DNA from: Saprospiraceae bacterium
Lineage (GTDB): Bacteria; Bacteroidota; Bacteroidia; Chitinophagales; Saprospiraceae
Assembly: GCA_028285545.1 (NCBI GenBank)
Contig: JANQPA010000040.1
Coordinates: 62,001 to 126,000 of the forward strand
Direction of reading: 5' to 3'
Length of the DNA: 64,000 nt
Below, one piece after another: positions 33,943 through 44,129 of the stretch. A model generated the notes under the pieces. That model saw only the letters and a program-made list of their open reading frames with translations, was not told the origin of the DNA and did not search any database. The stretch's first letter is position 1, and the number at the start of each line of letters is the position of its first letter. The translations under genes and the position numbers were made by a program.

Positions 33943-34439
33943 TTAATGATCGAAAACTCTTCAAAGTCATTAATCACCTTGTCCTTTATTTCCATCATTT
34001 TCTCTTTATGAGATAGGATTAATTCAACATCCAATTTCTGCAATTCTTGTGGGCAATCTTTGATTTCAATTTTATTTAATGGTACTTCAGTTTTATCGCT
34101 TACATAGTATCCAGCAATCTTATCCATTAACTTAAAATTATCCCCAGCAAACTCGTATTGATAAAGCCTACAATTATTGATTTTTTCTTTCCATTCTTCG
34201 GCTACAAAAATTACTGCTTTGGGGTTTTTCATCCTATTTAGGTTTAAGTAATCCATTTGGATATTTGACTTTTCCAGACTAAGGCATATTCGCGGGCACT
34301 CTCTTGGTAATAGATAGTTGTGCAATTTTTTTTCTTCAATAGCCCAAACATAAGATTGAAAATTCCATTGTTTTTTGGAAACTCTTGGAATGAATTGAAG
34401 AATATTTTCTTCTTCACTAATATGAAATAACCTTAGCAT
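33924..34439 (-). CDS. DUF6886-like protein
   Basis: A 171-residue cytoplasmic protein. RLFHISEEENILQFIPR, VWAIEEKKLHNYLLPRECPRI and VIFVAEEWKEKIN are the recognisable blocks of the DUF6886 family (a relative of small RES-like/ADP-ribosyl-type folds by some accounts). The biochemical role is unknown. It overlaps a frameshifted gene downstream by 19 bases, suggesting translational coupling when that gene was intact. Confidence 0.7.
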   Translation of the reverse strand: MLRLFHISEEENILQFIPRVSKKQWNFQSYVWAIEEKKLHNYLLPRECPRICLSLEKSNIQMDYLNLNRMKNPKAVIFVAEEWKEKINNCRLYQYEFAGDNFKLMDKIAGYYVSDKTEVPLNKIEIKDCPQELQKLDVELILSHKEKMMEIKDKVINDFEEFSIIKWSNLE

Positions 34440-34580
34440 TATAATCTATTTTCCTAGGCAAAATTCTTATTTATCTTCAATACTCTTCTTTGATCCTCAA
34501 TAAAAATTAGAGTCTATCAGTCAAATAGTCCATCCATACCATCGCTTAGGTGAATGTCAGTTTGTGTCAGACAATTAAAT

Positions 34581-34928
34581 TCAGAAATAACCTTTGATTG
34601 TTAAAAAACTGCCAATCAAAAAGAGAACCAAAAGGATCAACTTAGAGAACCAATTATCTTCAGCTTGTTTCATCCCTGGGAATAACATACGAAGTGCCCC
34701 GAGGGAAAGGCATAACCAACTTATAATGGTTATTGTCAAGGTCCAGTCAATGATCCAGATGTTATGGTTGCGGACAGCAATTAATCCCATAACAAACAAG
34801 ACAAAACCATTTAAATGGACTATGGCAGGAGATACCTGTTTCCAAATACTAAAATGGAAATACTCAGATATGGCCAGGATCATCAAAATTGGTCCAATTA
34901 TTCCTGCCATTTGAATAGATGAAATCAT
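34581..34928 (-). CDS. Small polytopic membrane protein, 115 aa
   Basis: Four hydrophobic helices are predicted by eye at about 7-22, 33-50, 62-82 and 92-112. The segment VHLNGFVLFVMGLIAVRNHNIWI is typical of a widespread small family of unknown function in bacteria. No catalytic motif is seen. The gene stands alone between the aldo/keto reductase and DUF6886-like genes. Confidence 0.7.
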   Translation of the reverse strand: MISSIQMAGIIGPILMILAISEYFHFSIWKQVSPAIVHLNGFVLFVMGLIAVRNHNIWIIDWTLTITIISWLCLSLGALRMLFPGMKQAEDNWFSKLILLVLFLIGSFLTIKGYF

Positions 34929-34996
34929 TCTATTGGTTTACATTTAATACTTTCCTTGATGCTCCTCCCTTGAACATCTATCATTTGCTCTTCCTA

Positions 34997-35953
<957 letters not shown>

Positions 35954-36016
35954 TTTACTGGAATTTTAGAATTTATATTCAAAAATGAAAATAATTTGAG
36001 CTGTACTGTATTCGAT

Positions 36017-36859
36017 TTAAGGGAATTTCGGAAATTTTGAAAAATCTCTTTTCCGTTTTTCTAAAAACGCATTCCTCCCTTCTACAGCTTCATCAGTACC
36101 ATATGCCAATCGGGTAGCCTCTCCGGCATAAACTTGTTGGCCCACTAATCCATCATCAATTAAATTGAAGCCAAATTTCAACATTTTAATAGCGGTGGGG
36201 CTCTTGGTCATAATTTCCTGAGCCCAATCGTAAGCTACCTGCTCCAGCTCTTCATGAGGAACAACTTTATTGACCATCCCCATCTCATAAGCTTCCTGGG
36301 CTGAATAGTTGGCTCCTAGAAAAAAGATCTCTCTTGCTCTTTTTTGCCCGACCTGGCGGGCCAAATAGGCGGAACCAAAGCCACCATCAAAGCTGGCCAC
36401 ATCGGCATCAGTTTGTTTAAAAATGGCGTGTTCTTTACTGGCGATGGTCATGTCACAAACAACATGTAGGCTGTGTCCTCCACCAACTGCCCATCCAGGT
36501 ACTACTGCGATAACTACCTTATTCATAAAACGAATTTGACGCTGGACATCCAGGATATTAAATCTATTGACCCCATTCTCTCCTTTATAACCGGTTGTTG
36601 ACCGGACACGTTGATCCCCTCCTGAACAAAAGGCCCAGCCGCCATCCTTGGGTGAAGGCCCTTCTCCAGTGATTAATACCACACCAATTTCCTGGCTTTC
36701 GTGGCAGATGATCAAAGCTTCCCACATTTCATCTACTGTTTTTGGTGTAAATGCATTCCGGCATTCAGGTCTGTTAATAGCGATTCTTGCTACACCATTC
36801 AGGGTTTTGAAGGTGATTTCCTCGTATTCCTTTTCTGTTTTCCAATCTAGGTTTGCCAT
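36017..36859 (-). CDS. menB: 1,4-dihydroxy-2-naphthoyl-CoA synthase
   Basis: Cyclises o-succinylbenzoyl-CoA in menaquinone synthesis, cytoplasmic. The crotonase fold is shown by [22 protein letters not shown] (oxyanion hole) and [15 protein letters not shown]. The C-terminal [26 protein letters not shown] is the MenB-specific tail with the active-site Asp and Tyr. The ATG at 36859 gives 280 residues. The longer frame (to 36907) starts within the predicted promoter. Other men genes are not nearby, so this copy is isolated. Confidence 0.95.
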   Translation of the reverse strand: MANLDWKTEKEYEEITFKTLNGVARIAINRPECRNAFTPKTVDEMWEALIICHESQEIGVVLITGEGPSPKDGGWAFCSGGDQRVRSTTGYKGENGVNRFNILDVQRQIRFMNKVVIAVVPGWAVGGGHSLHVVCDMTIASKEHAIFKQTDADVASFDGGFGSAYLARQVGQKRAREIFFLGANYSAQEAYEMGMVNKVVPHEELEQVAYDWAQEIMTKSPTAIKMLKFGFNLIDDGLVGQQVYAGEATRLAYGTDEAVEGRNAFLEKRKRDFSKFPKFP

Positions 36860-36886
36860 TGTTTTATTTTTGTGTTTGAAGTCTTG

Positions 36887-36894
36887 CAAATGTA
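36887..36894 (-). promoter_or_regulatory. Promoter -7 box TACATTTG of menB
   Basis: TACATTTG fits TAnnTTTG and lies 27 bases upstream of the menB ATG at 36859. A TTTG -33 box is not evident. It supports the shorter MenB start. Confidence 0.5.
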
Positions 36895-36941
36895 ATGAAT
36901 AACACACCAGTTTAGGCCACGTTATTTAGAATTTAAAGTGG

Positions 36942-37484
36942 TTAATGATTTTTCGAAAGTTCCAAAACAGTATCAATAGCATTCTTAATCATTTCTACCT
37001 CTGATACTTCATCTTCAGGAGAAACCATTCTTCGCAGGTTTAGTTTTCGTCTGATCACCAAATTTTCGAATTCTATGCTTGTCAAAAAAGAAAGGTCAGT
37101 TCTTTCATCGTATATCGTTTCAATTTTGGTTTTTTAATTCAAGCGTTGCAATAATTTCTTGTTCATATATGGGTCCCAAAAGTTGACTAAATGATAATCA
37201 GCGATGGCTTCATCTTCTAAATAATCTGCAACCAAATCCTTCCATTGGATTAAAATAGACCGCAATTGGTCATTAGAAATGATATCAAAGGAAGAAGAAG
37301 AGACCAATGTATTTATCGCTCCATTTGAGGGGTTGAAGGTGCCGCGGTAGCCAGTATTTTTTAAATACCACGATAAACTGTCCAGAGTTTCTTTCTGGCA
37401 GCAAAGGAGCTGCATAAATGGCATGCTAATACCTATGTGGTAGGAACATTTTATATTACAATTCATTTTTGATAATTTTTCCAT
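36942..37484 (-). pseudogene. DUF6090-like pseudogene (in-frame stop, 5' truncated)
   Basis: The frame from 37484 to the TAA at 37134 encodes GTFNPSNGAINTLVSSSSFDIISNDQL...DYLEDEAIADYH, the core of a DUF6090-like protein. Without a break in frame, sequence continues after that stop as TDLSFLTSIEFENLVIRRKLNL...MIKNAIDTVLELSKNH to a TAA at 36942, which is the expected C-terminal helix. The N-terminal membrane anchor is missing, its place being taken by the end of the amidohydrolase gene, which the frame overlaps by 29 bases. This is a decayed third copy of the families at 20138 and 21318. Confidence 0.75.
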
Positions 37485-38781
37485 CTTTCATTATCAGCTT
37501 TAAGTTTTCTTTATAAGCAACAATTACTTCCACATCTTCCAGAGGATTACCATCATAAATCAACAAATCAGCATAAGCACCTTTTTCAATAACTCCTAAT
37601 TTCCCCTCCGTATATGGATTGATTTTTCCGGAAAGAGCAAAAAGACGTGCGTTTTCGGATGTAGCTTGTTTAAGTATTTCTACAGAGGTGAACCATCTTT
37701 TTCGGGAAGTAAATTCCATCAAAGCACGATGTTCTCCACCTAAGGCACCATATGCATCTGTACCATAGGCAAGATTTACTTGGTATTTCTTTGCCAATTC
37801 CATTTCTTTGATTGCCCCTGCTTGTACCTGCATTCTTTTTTTCATTTTATGTGCAGGATAAGTTGCAGGGTCTGGTTTTGGGCGCATTGTCCACCAACTT
37901 TGTGGAACTAGCCAAGCGTCTTTAGCTTTGAGTAATTGCATAGCCTCTTCATTAATGAGATGTCCATGGTCAATGCATTTCACCCCAGCATTTAATGCTC
38001 GGATAATCCCTTTAGCATTATAGATATGGACAGTAACATAAGTATCCCAATCTTCAGCTGCATGAACTGCAGCTTTCAATTCTTCTAAGGTAAATTGGAT
38101 GGAATGGATAGGGTCAAAATCTGAGCTTACTCCTCCTCCAGCCATGACCTTTAGCTGGCTGGCACCATTTTTTAGATTTTCTCTGCTGGCTTTTAAAACT
38201 TCCGGAACACCATCCACGATAAATGACCAACCTTGTGCATCCATCGGATGAAGAGAAGCATCTGACCAATATGGATGAGGTTCATTAGGATTTCGCAAAT
38301 CGCCATGTCCAGAAGTCTGACTAATAAAAGCCCCTGATGGATAAATTCGAGGACCAGAAACAATGCCCTCATCGATGGCTTTTTTTAGTCCCATTACTGG
38401 GCCTCCTAAATCACGAACGGTTGTAAAGCCTAGCATTAAGAAGTTCTCAGCAGCTTTAACAGCTCGGGCAGAAGTATACATCCAATCTGCTTTATTCCTT
38501 AATTCACTTATTCCTAATGTCATCGCTAAATGGACGTGGGCATCTGAAAGTCCAGGAATTAAAGTTTTCCCCATTCCATCAATTACAAGAATTCCTTCTT
38601 CGGATGGGATATTTTTCTTCACCTTTTCAATTAAATTTCCTACAACCAACACATCGTAATTCTTTTTTAAGTCATCCCCAATCCCATCCCAGACATTAAC
38701 ATTTTTTATCAATATTGTATTTTGAGCTACAAGTGTCAGATTTAGTAGTGAAAAGAATAAGATGCTAAAGATTGATTTCAT
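37456..38781 (-). CDS. Secreted amidohydrolase family protein
   Basis: A 441-residue TIM-barrel metallohydrolase with a signal peptide. The metal ligands are visible: LSDAHVHLAM (HxH), VTVHIYN and CIDHGHLI (histidines) and LAYGTDAYGALGGEH (Asp). The opening LIKNVNVWDG and the closing KGAYADLLIYDGNPLEDV are the beta-sandwich ends typical of imidazolonepropionase/prolidase-like members. Exported members hydrolyse Xaa-Pro dipeptides or cyclic amides; the exact substrate is not known. Its 3' end overlaps a DUF6090-like pseudogene. Confidence 0.9.
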   Translation of the reverse strand: MKSIFSILFFSLLNLTLVAQNTILIKNVNVWDGIGDDLKKNYDVLVVGNLIEKVKKNIPSEEGILVIDGMGKTLIPGLSDAHVHLAMTLGISELRNKADWMYTSARAVKAAENFLMLGFTTVRDLGGPVMGLKKAIDEGIVSGPRIYPSGAFISQTSGHGDLRNPNEPHPYWSDASLHPMDAQGWSFIVDGVPEVLKASRENLKNGASQLKVMAGGGVSSDFDPIHSIQFTLEELKAAVHAAEDWDTYVTVHIYNAKGIIRALNAGVKCIDHGHLINEEAMQLLKAKDAWLVPQSWWTMRPKPDPATYPAHKMKKRMQVQAGAIKEMELAKKYQVNLAYGTDAYGALGGEHRALMEFTSRKRWFTSVEILKQATSENARLFALSGKINPYTEGKLGVIEKGAYADLLIYDGNPLEDVEVIVAYKENLKLIMKDGKIIKNEL

Positions 38782-38987
38782 ACTTGATTTTTTTCATTAA
38801 GGGAAGGGAAGGGTTTTTCGTTCCACATCTAATTTTTCAACAACAAATTTTGTCTTGGAATATGGCTGTTCGCACAGTATTATTTTCCTTATCTCTTCAA
38901 GTTATATAATCATTAAAAAAAATAAAAACCTGCCATTACTAAAAATTCAATTCATCAATGAGGTTTTGATCTTCTTTTATAAACGGC

Positions 38988-39023
38988 AGTAGCCGTTTAC
39001 CAAACTAATGGTAAACGGCTACT
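38988..39023 (-). terminator. 14-bp hairpin between sucD and the amidohydrolase gene
   Basis: AGTAGCCGTTTACC pairs perfectly with GGTAAACGGCTACT around an 8-base loop. It lies 150 bases after the sucD stop in a 392-base gap without genes (38782-39173). The T-run on the minus side is weak (TTTATAAAAG), so termination is plausible, not certain. Confidence 0.55.
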
Positions 39024-39079
39024 TTATTCAGATTAGAGATCAAATGGTTTACTGTATTTTTAAGACACAGATTTTCACA

Positions 39080-39113
39080 GACTTTGACTGTTTTAGTTGT
39101 TGCAAAATAAATC
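39080..39113 (+). repeat. Dispersed intergenic repeat, copy 2
   Basis: The partner of 32776-32809 (29 of 34 bases identical). It lies in the sucD-amidohydrolase gap, preceded by CACAGATTTTCACAG. Confidence 0.75.
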
Positions 39114-39156
39114 AGTTATTAAACTATTAATTGTTTTCCAACAAACAGTAAAAGTC

Positions 39157-39177
39157 TTTCTACCTTCTACTTTCTAC
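39157..39177 (-). repeat. Heptanucleotide array overlapping the sucD stop
   Basis: On the minus strand GTAGAAA, GTAGAAG, GTAGAAA run in tandem from 39177 to 39157. The TAG stop codon of sucD (39174-39176) is formed by the first unit. It is the same family as 24680-24774. Confidence 0.85.
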
Positions 39178-40046
39178 CTATTCAAAACCCTGCGCATGGT
39201 TTCGCCAATATGGGCAGGAGATTTTACTACGTGGATTCCACATTCTTCCATAATCTTCATCTTAGCCTCGGCAGTATCTTCAGCACCCCCGATAATGGCA
39301 CCGGCATGCCCCATGGTACGCCCTTTAGGAGCCGTTTGGCCGGCGATAAAGCCTACAACGGGTTTAGTGCCGTGTTCTTTGACATAGTGGGCAGCATCGG
39401 CTTCCATACTTCCGCCAATCTCTCCAATCATAATGATTCCTTCTGTGTCCGGATCATTCATCAATAACTCTACTGCATCTTTAGTGGTGGTTCCAACAAT
39501 GGGATCTCCTCCAATTCCAATACAGGTTGACTGCCCCATTCCTGCTTTGGTTACTTGATCAACCGCTTCATAGGTAAGGGTTCCTGAGCGGGAGACAATT
39601 CCAATTTTTCCTTTTCTATGAATAAAACCAGGCATGATACCACATTTGGCTTCCTCAGGTGTAATCACACCAGGGCAATTAGGCCCAACCAGACGCACGT
39701 CTCTTTTTTCCAGATATGCTTTTACTTTTACCATATCCTGTACCGGAATGCCTTCTGTAATACAGATGATCACTTTAATTCCTGCCTCAGCAGCTTCCAT
39801 AATGGCATCACCTGCAAAAGCAGGAGGTACAAATATTACAGAAGTGTCAGCTCCTGCTTTCTGAACAGCTTCATCAACTGTATTAAAGACCGGGCGATCC
39901 AGATGCGTCATCCCTCCCTTCTTAGGAGTTACGCCTCCTACCACATTGGTACCGTATTCAATCATTTGGCTGGCATGGAAAGTACCTTCTTTTCCAGTAA
40001 ACCCCTGTACGATTATCTTGGAATCTTTATTAACTAGAACAGACAT
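39174..40046 (-). CDS. sucD: Succinate--CoA ligase, alpha subunit
   Basis: Forms succinyl-CoA/succinate in the TCA cycle, with ATP or GTP, in complex with SucC. I use the ATG at 40046 (290 residues, [18 protein letters not shown]), the usual family length. The longer frame to 40145 reads through a repeat hairpin. [10 protein letters not shown] binds Co[14 protein letters not shown] is the ligase core and [13 protein letters not shown] holds the phosphorylated histidine. SucC is not next to it here. Confidence 0.95.
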   Translation of the reverse strand: MSVLVNKDSKIIVQGFTGKEGTFHASQMIEYGTNVVGGVTPKKGGMTHLDRPVFNTVDEAVQKAGADTSVIFVPPAFAGDAIMEAAEAGIKVIICITEGIPVQDMVKVKAYLEKRDVRLVGPNCPGVITPEEAKCGIMPGFIHRKGKIGIVSRSGTLTYEAVDQVTKAGMGQSTCIGIGGDPIVGTTTKDAVELLMNDPDTEGIIMIGEIGGSMEADAAHYVKEHGTKPVVGFIAGQTAPKGRTMGHAGAIIGGAEDTAEAKMKIMEECGIHVVKSPAHIGETMRRVLNR

Positions 40047-40079
40047 AAGGTTAATTTTATCTTGTTTATTTAGTTGGTT

Positions 40080-40166
40080 TTGTTTTTTGTTCCAAGTTTC
40101 TTGTTCCTTGTTCCATGCATTTTTCAGGATAAAAACAAGGAACAATGAACTTGGAACATAGAACTA
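40080..40166. repeat. Inverted pair of GGAACAA heptamer arrays
   Basis: Five 7-base units on each arm. Arm 1 at 40080-40114 (on the minus strand GGAACAA, GGAACAA, GAAACTT, GGAACAA, AAAACAA). Arm 2 at 40132-40166 (AAAACAA, GGAACAA, TGAACTT, GGAACAT, AGAACTA). They can pair as a 35-bp stem with several mismatches around a 17-base loop. Arm 2 begins 1 base after the stop codon of the FtsB-like gene. It fills the gap to sucD. Confidence 0.88.
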
Positions 40167-40167
40167 T

Positions 40168-40491
40168 TTATCTTTTATCGTCTTTCTTTTCTATAATGAA
40201 AACGTCCTCATTGCGTTTTTTCATAAAATACTTTTCTCTGGCTATTTTTTCAGGGTCCCGATCCAATTCTCGACTTTGCTGCTCTGCTTCCAGAATTTTT
40301 GCTTTGTAAAATTCCCGTTCTTTTTCCAGTTTTTCGACTGTATTTTGCAGGCGATATTGGGTAATCACATCATGGCGATCCGGGAATATCATCCAGGCAA
40401 AAAACAAGAGCAAAGCAATAAAATATTTATTCCGAAAAGGTGCCGGAATGATATCTAGAATTCCTTGAAATGGATTATTTCTCTTAGCCAT
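40168..40491 (-). CDS. Septum formation initiator (FtsB/DivIC-like) protein
   Basis: A 107-residue bitopic membrane protein. A short cytoplasmic N-terminus is followed by a single membrane helix (KYFIALLLFFAWMIF, about 23-37) and a coiled coil (LQNTVEKLEKEREFYKAKILEAEQQS, about 48-75). The conserved DPEKIAREKYFMKKRNEDVFII ends it. In the family it joins FtsL and FtsQ in the divisome core. Here it lies between eno and sucD rather than in a cell-division cluster, as is common in Bacteroidota. Confidence 0.9.
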   Translation of the reverse strand: MAKRNNPFQGILDIIPAPFRNKYFIALLLFFAWMIFPDRHDVITQYRLQNTVEKLEKEREFYKAKILEAEQQSRELDRDPEKIAREKYFMKKRNEDVFIIEKKDDKR

Positions 40492-40516
40492 AAAAAGCTG
40501 GATTATTCAGTCTGAA

Positions 40517-40603
40517 ATATGTCAATTAAACAATTTCTGAGGCGATGCCTCAGAAATTGTTTAATTGACATATGGTATGCCGCCAGTCGGCGGCATACCA
40601 TAT
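40517..40603. repeat. Two perfect hairpins sharing an ATAT junction
   Basis: Hairpin 1: 27-bp perfect stem, 40517-40543 paired with 40547-40573, loop GAT. Hairpin 2: 15-bp perfect stem, 40570-40584 (ATATGGTATGCCGCC) paired with 40589-40603, loop AGTC. The final ATAT of hairpin 1 is the first ATAT of hairpin 2. It sits within the 326-base gap between eno and the FtsB-like gene. Reading on the minus strand, no U-rich tail follows, so simple termination is not implied. Confidence 0.95.
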
Positions 40604-40740
40604 ATAAATTATTTTAAGTACAACATACAAAGATTTTGCTTTCAGGTATCTTTCTCCCAAAAATCATAACATTATAGCACTAATCAAAATTTTATCCAGA
40701 AAATATGGTACTCCGCTAAACTTGTATCCTTTATTTACCT

Positions 40741-40800
40741 CACATATTCCCACATGTCTCCATATATCTCTATATGTCTCCATATGTCTCTATGTATCTC
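40741..40800 (+). repeat. Decanucleotide tandem array, 6 units
   Basis: Six 10-base units in register: CACATATTCC, CACATGTCTC, CATATATCTC, TATATGTCTC, CATATGTCTC, TATGTATCTC. It starts 17 bases after the eno stop (40818). Confidence 0.8.
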
Positions 40801-40817
40801 TAAATACCCCTTTTATT

Positions 40818-42113
<1,296 letters not shown>

Positions 42114-42185
42114 TTAGTTTTTTGTTAGTAATAAGGCTTGAGCAAAATGGTTTTATTCAAAATCAGAGCTGATGTATGTTTTAAT

Positions 42186-43286
42186 TTAGGAATTCATTAA
42201 TTTGATAAATTCATTAAAAAGGTAACGAGCATCATGTGGACCAGGTGATGCTTCTGGATGATACTGAACAGAGAAGGCTTTCTTTCCTTTAATTTTAATT
42301 CCTTCAATCGTACCATCATTGAGGTTAATATGGGTAATTTCAATTTTGTCTTCGTTAGCTCTTATAGCTTCTGCACTTACCCCAAAGCCATGATTTTGAC
42401 TGGTAATCTCACAGTATCCGGTTACCACATTTTTCACTGGATGGTTAATTCCTCTGTGTCCGTGATGCATTTTATAGGTAGGTAGATCAACAGCTAAGGC
42501 TAAAAGCTGGTGCCCCAGACATATTCCAAAAAGGGGTTTATCCTCTTCCAGTATTTTTTTAACTGTTTTTATGGCATAATCCATAGCAGCTGGATCACCA
42601 GGTCCATTAGAAAGGAAGTAGCCGTCAGGGTTCCATTTCTTCAATTCTGTCAGTGGAGTTTTAGCTGGAAATACTTTTAGATAACAGCCTCGTTCAGCCA
42701 TGCAATCCAAAATATTATTTTTTACCCCATAATCAAGAACGGCTACCTTTAGTGGTGCATTTTCATTTCCTACAAAGTAAGGTTCCTTTGTACTCACTTT
42801 GGAGGCTAATTCCAAGCCATCCATGGAAGGTACCTTCGACAATTTTGCTTTGAGCTGATCCAGGTTATCGGTTTCTGAAGAAATAATGGCATTCATAGCC
42901 CCTTTACTTCGAATGTGTCGAACAATAGCCCGGGTATCAACACTTGAAATGCCGACCAATTTTTCATCTTCAAAATAATCCTGGATGGCAGCATCTGCCT
43001 GCTTACGGGAATAAGCATTGGTAAAGTTTTTACAGATTAGACCTGCAATTTTAATTCCTTTGGATTCGGTATCGGAGTCTTTGGTTCCGTAATTCCCGAT
43101 ATGGGCATTAGTAGCCACAAGCAATTGTCCAAAATAGGAAGGATCTGTGAAGATTTCCTGGTATCCGGTCATCCCCGTATTAAAGCAAATTTCACCAACA
43201 GTAGTTCCTATTTTGCCAGCGGCTTTTCCATAAAATACAGAACCATCTTCCAGAAGTAATACAGCCTGTTGTTTATTGTCATTCAT
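42186..43286 (-). CDS. carA: Carbamoyl-phosphate synthase, small (glutaminase) subunit
   Basis: Supplies ammonia from glutamine to CarB for arginine and pyrimidine synthesis. 366 residues. An N-terminal CPSase domain (LLLEDGSVFYGKAAG) is followed by the class I glutamine amidotransferase domain (about 180-360): nucleophile Cys in FGICLGHQLLA, then HHGHRGINHPV, and the His-Glu pair in QYHPEASPGPHD. CarB is not in the window. A promoter of good quality precedes it at 43310-43339. Confidence 0.96.
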   Translation of the reverse strand: MNDNKQQAVLLLEDGSVFYGKAAGKIGTTVGEICFNTGMTGYQEIFTDPSYFGQLLVATNAHIGNYGTKDSDTESKGIKIAGLICKNFTNAYSRKQADAAIQDYFEDEKLVGISSVDTRAIVRHIRSKGAMNAIISSETDNLDQLKAKLSKVPSMDGLELASKVSTKEPYFVGNENAPLKVAVLDYGVKNNILDCMAERGCYLKVFPAKTPLTELKKWNPDGYFLSNGPGDPAAMDYAIKTVKKILEEDKPLFGICLGHQLLALAVDLPTYKMHHGHRGINHPVKNVVTGYCEITSQNHGFGVSAEAIRANEDKIEITHINLNDGTIEGIKIKGKKAFSVQYHPEASPGPHDARYLFNEFIKLMNS

Positions 43287-43309
43287 ATTAAGGTAGCTCT
43301 AAATTTTTG

Positions 43310-43339
43310 CAAATATAGTAAGCAGCTTTTGCCTACAAA
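43310..43339 (-). promoter_or_regulatory. Promoter of carA
   Basis: The -7 box TATATTTG lies at 43310-43317 and the -33 box TTTG at 43336-43339, with 18 bases between. Both match the Bacteroidota consensus. The -7 box is 23 bases upstream of the carA ATG at 43286. Confidence 0.75.
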
Positions 43340-43396
43340 AATATGTGGTGTTTAAGTTTTCAGGTAAGTCCTTCCCAAGAAGAACAGAACCTTAAA

Positions 43397-43434
43397 AAAA
43401 AAGCCAGTGCCCCATTTGGAACACTGGCTTTTTT
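43397..43434 (-). terminator. Strong intrinsic terminator of the ribosomal protein cluster
   Basis: A 13-bp perfect stem (AAAAAAGCCAGTG pairing with CACTGGCTTTTTT) around a 12-base loop is followed on the minus strand by a run of nine T. It lies 17 bases after the rplQ stop and upstream of the carA promoter, so it ends the large operon. The symmetric A/T tails would also allow termination on the plus strand. Confidence 0.93.
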
Positions 43435-43451
43435 ATCATATTGAAAATAAG

Positions 43452-44012
43452 TTATTCTTCTTCATCTGTGGAAGCTTCAATATTTTCTTCAGTTTCTTCT
43501 ACAATTTCTTCAGCTGTGTCTTCAGCTTCTTCTACTGCTTCCTCAGTGGTAGCAGCAGTTGCCGCCGTGGATTTACCACCACCGCCACCTCTACGACGAC
43601 GACGCTTCTTACCTTCTGATCCTTTAGCCTCATCATCCTTAGGAGAATAAACATCATTAAAGTCAACAAGTTCAATCATGGCCATTTCAGCTCCATCACC
43701 ACGACGGAATCCCAATTTAATTACTCTTACATATCCTCCAGGTCTGTCTCCTACTTTTTCTGCAATAGGTCCGAATAATTCTTTGATGGCCTCCTTATTT
43801 TGCAGGTAACTGAACACTACACGTCTTGAGTGAGTAGTATTACTTTTTGACTTAGTGATCAAAGGCTCTATATACTGGCGTAAAGCTTTTGCTTTAGCTA
43901 AGGTAGTTGAAATCCGCTTATGAGTGATTAAAGCGATAGATAAGTTGCGCAATAAGGCCTTTCTATGGGCAGATTTACGCTTGAGGTGGTTAAATTTCTT
44001 ACCGTGTCTCAT
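43452..44012 (-). CDS. rplQ: 50S ribosomal protein L17 with acidic C-terminal tail
   Basis: Assembles at the base of the large subunit near the exit tunnel. Residues 1-120 are standard L17 ([42 protein letters not shown]). The chain then continues about 65 residues: a basic patch ([12 protein letters not shown]) followed by an Ala/Thr/Glu-rich acidic tail ending STDEEE. Length 186 against the typical 115-130 of short versions. It is the last gene of the alpha operon, before the terminator at 43397-43434. Confidence 0.96.
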   Translation of the reverse strand: MRHGKKFNHLKRKSAHRKALLRNLSIALITHKRISTTLAKAKALRQYIEPLITKSKSNTTHSRRVVFSYLQNKEAIKELFGPIAEKVGDRPGGYVRVIKLGFRRGDGAEMAMIELVDFNDVYSPKDDEAKGSEGKKRRRRRGGGGGKSTAATAATTEEAVEEAEDTAEEIVEETEENIEASTDEEE

Positions 44013-44082
44013 GATTGATATTTTGTTAACCTCGCATCACTGCCATACCTTGAGGTCGGCGGTTAATGCATAAATAATTATA

Positions 44083-44119
44083 AAAAGATTCAAATAGTCA
44101 TTTGCCATTTGAATCTTTT
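44083..44119 (-). promoter_or_regulatory. Intercistronic hairpin between rpoA and rplQ
   Basis: A 13-bp perfect stem (AAAAGATTCAAAT pairing with ATTTGAATCTTTT) around an 11-base loop in the 117-base gap. It is AT-rich and ends in a short T-run on either strand, so it may be an RNA-processing site or a partial terminator that adjusts rplQ against rpoA. Confidence 0.6.
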
Positions 44120-44129
44120 ATATTAAAAA

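Noticed and set aside
40046-40145. Longer start for SucD.
   Set aside because: The additional N-terminus is encoded by the GGAACAA repeat hairpin, and the ATG at 40046 gives the standard family length.
43441-43650. Plus-strand Ser-rich frames opposite the L17 tail.
   Set aside because: They are the antisense of the Ala/Glu-rich L17 C-terminal tail, with no start signal of their own.
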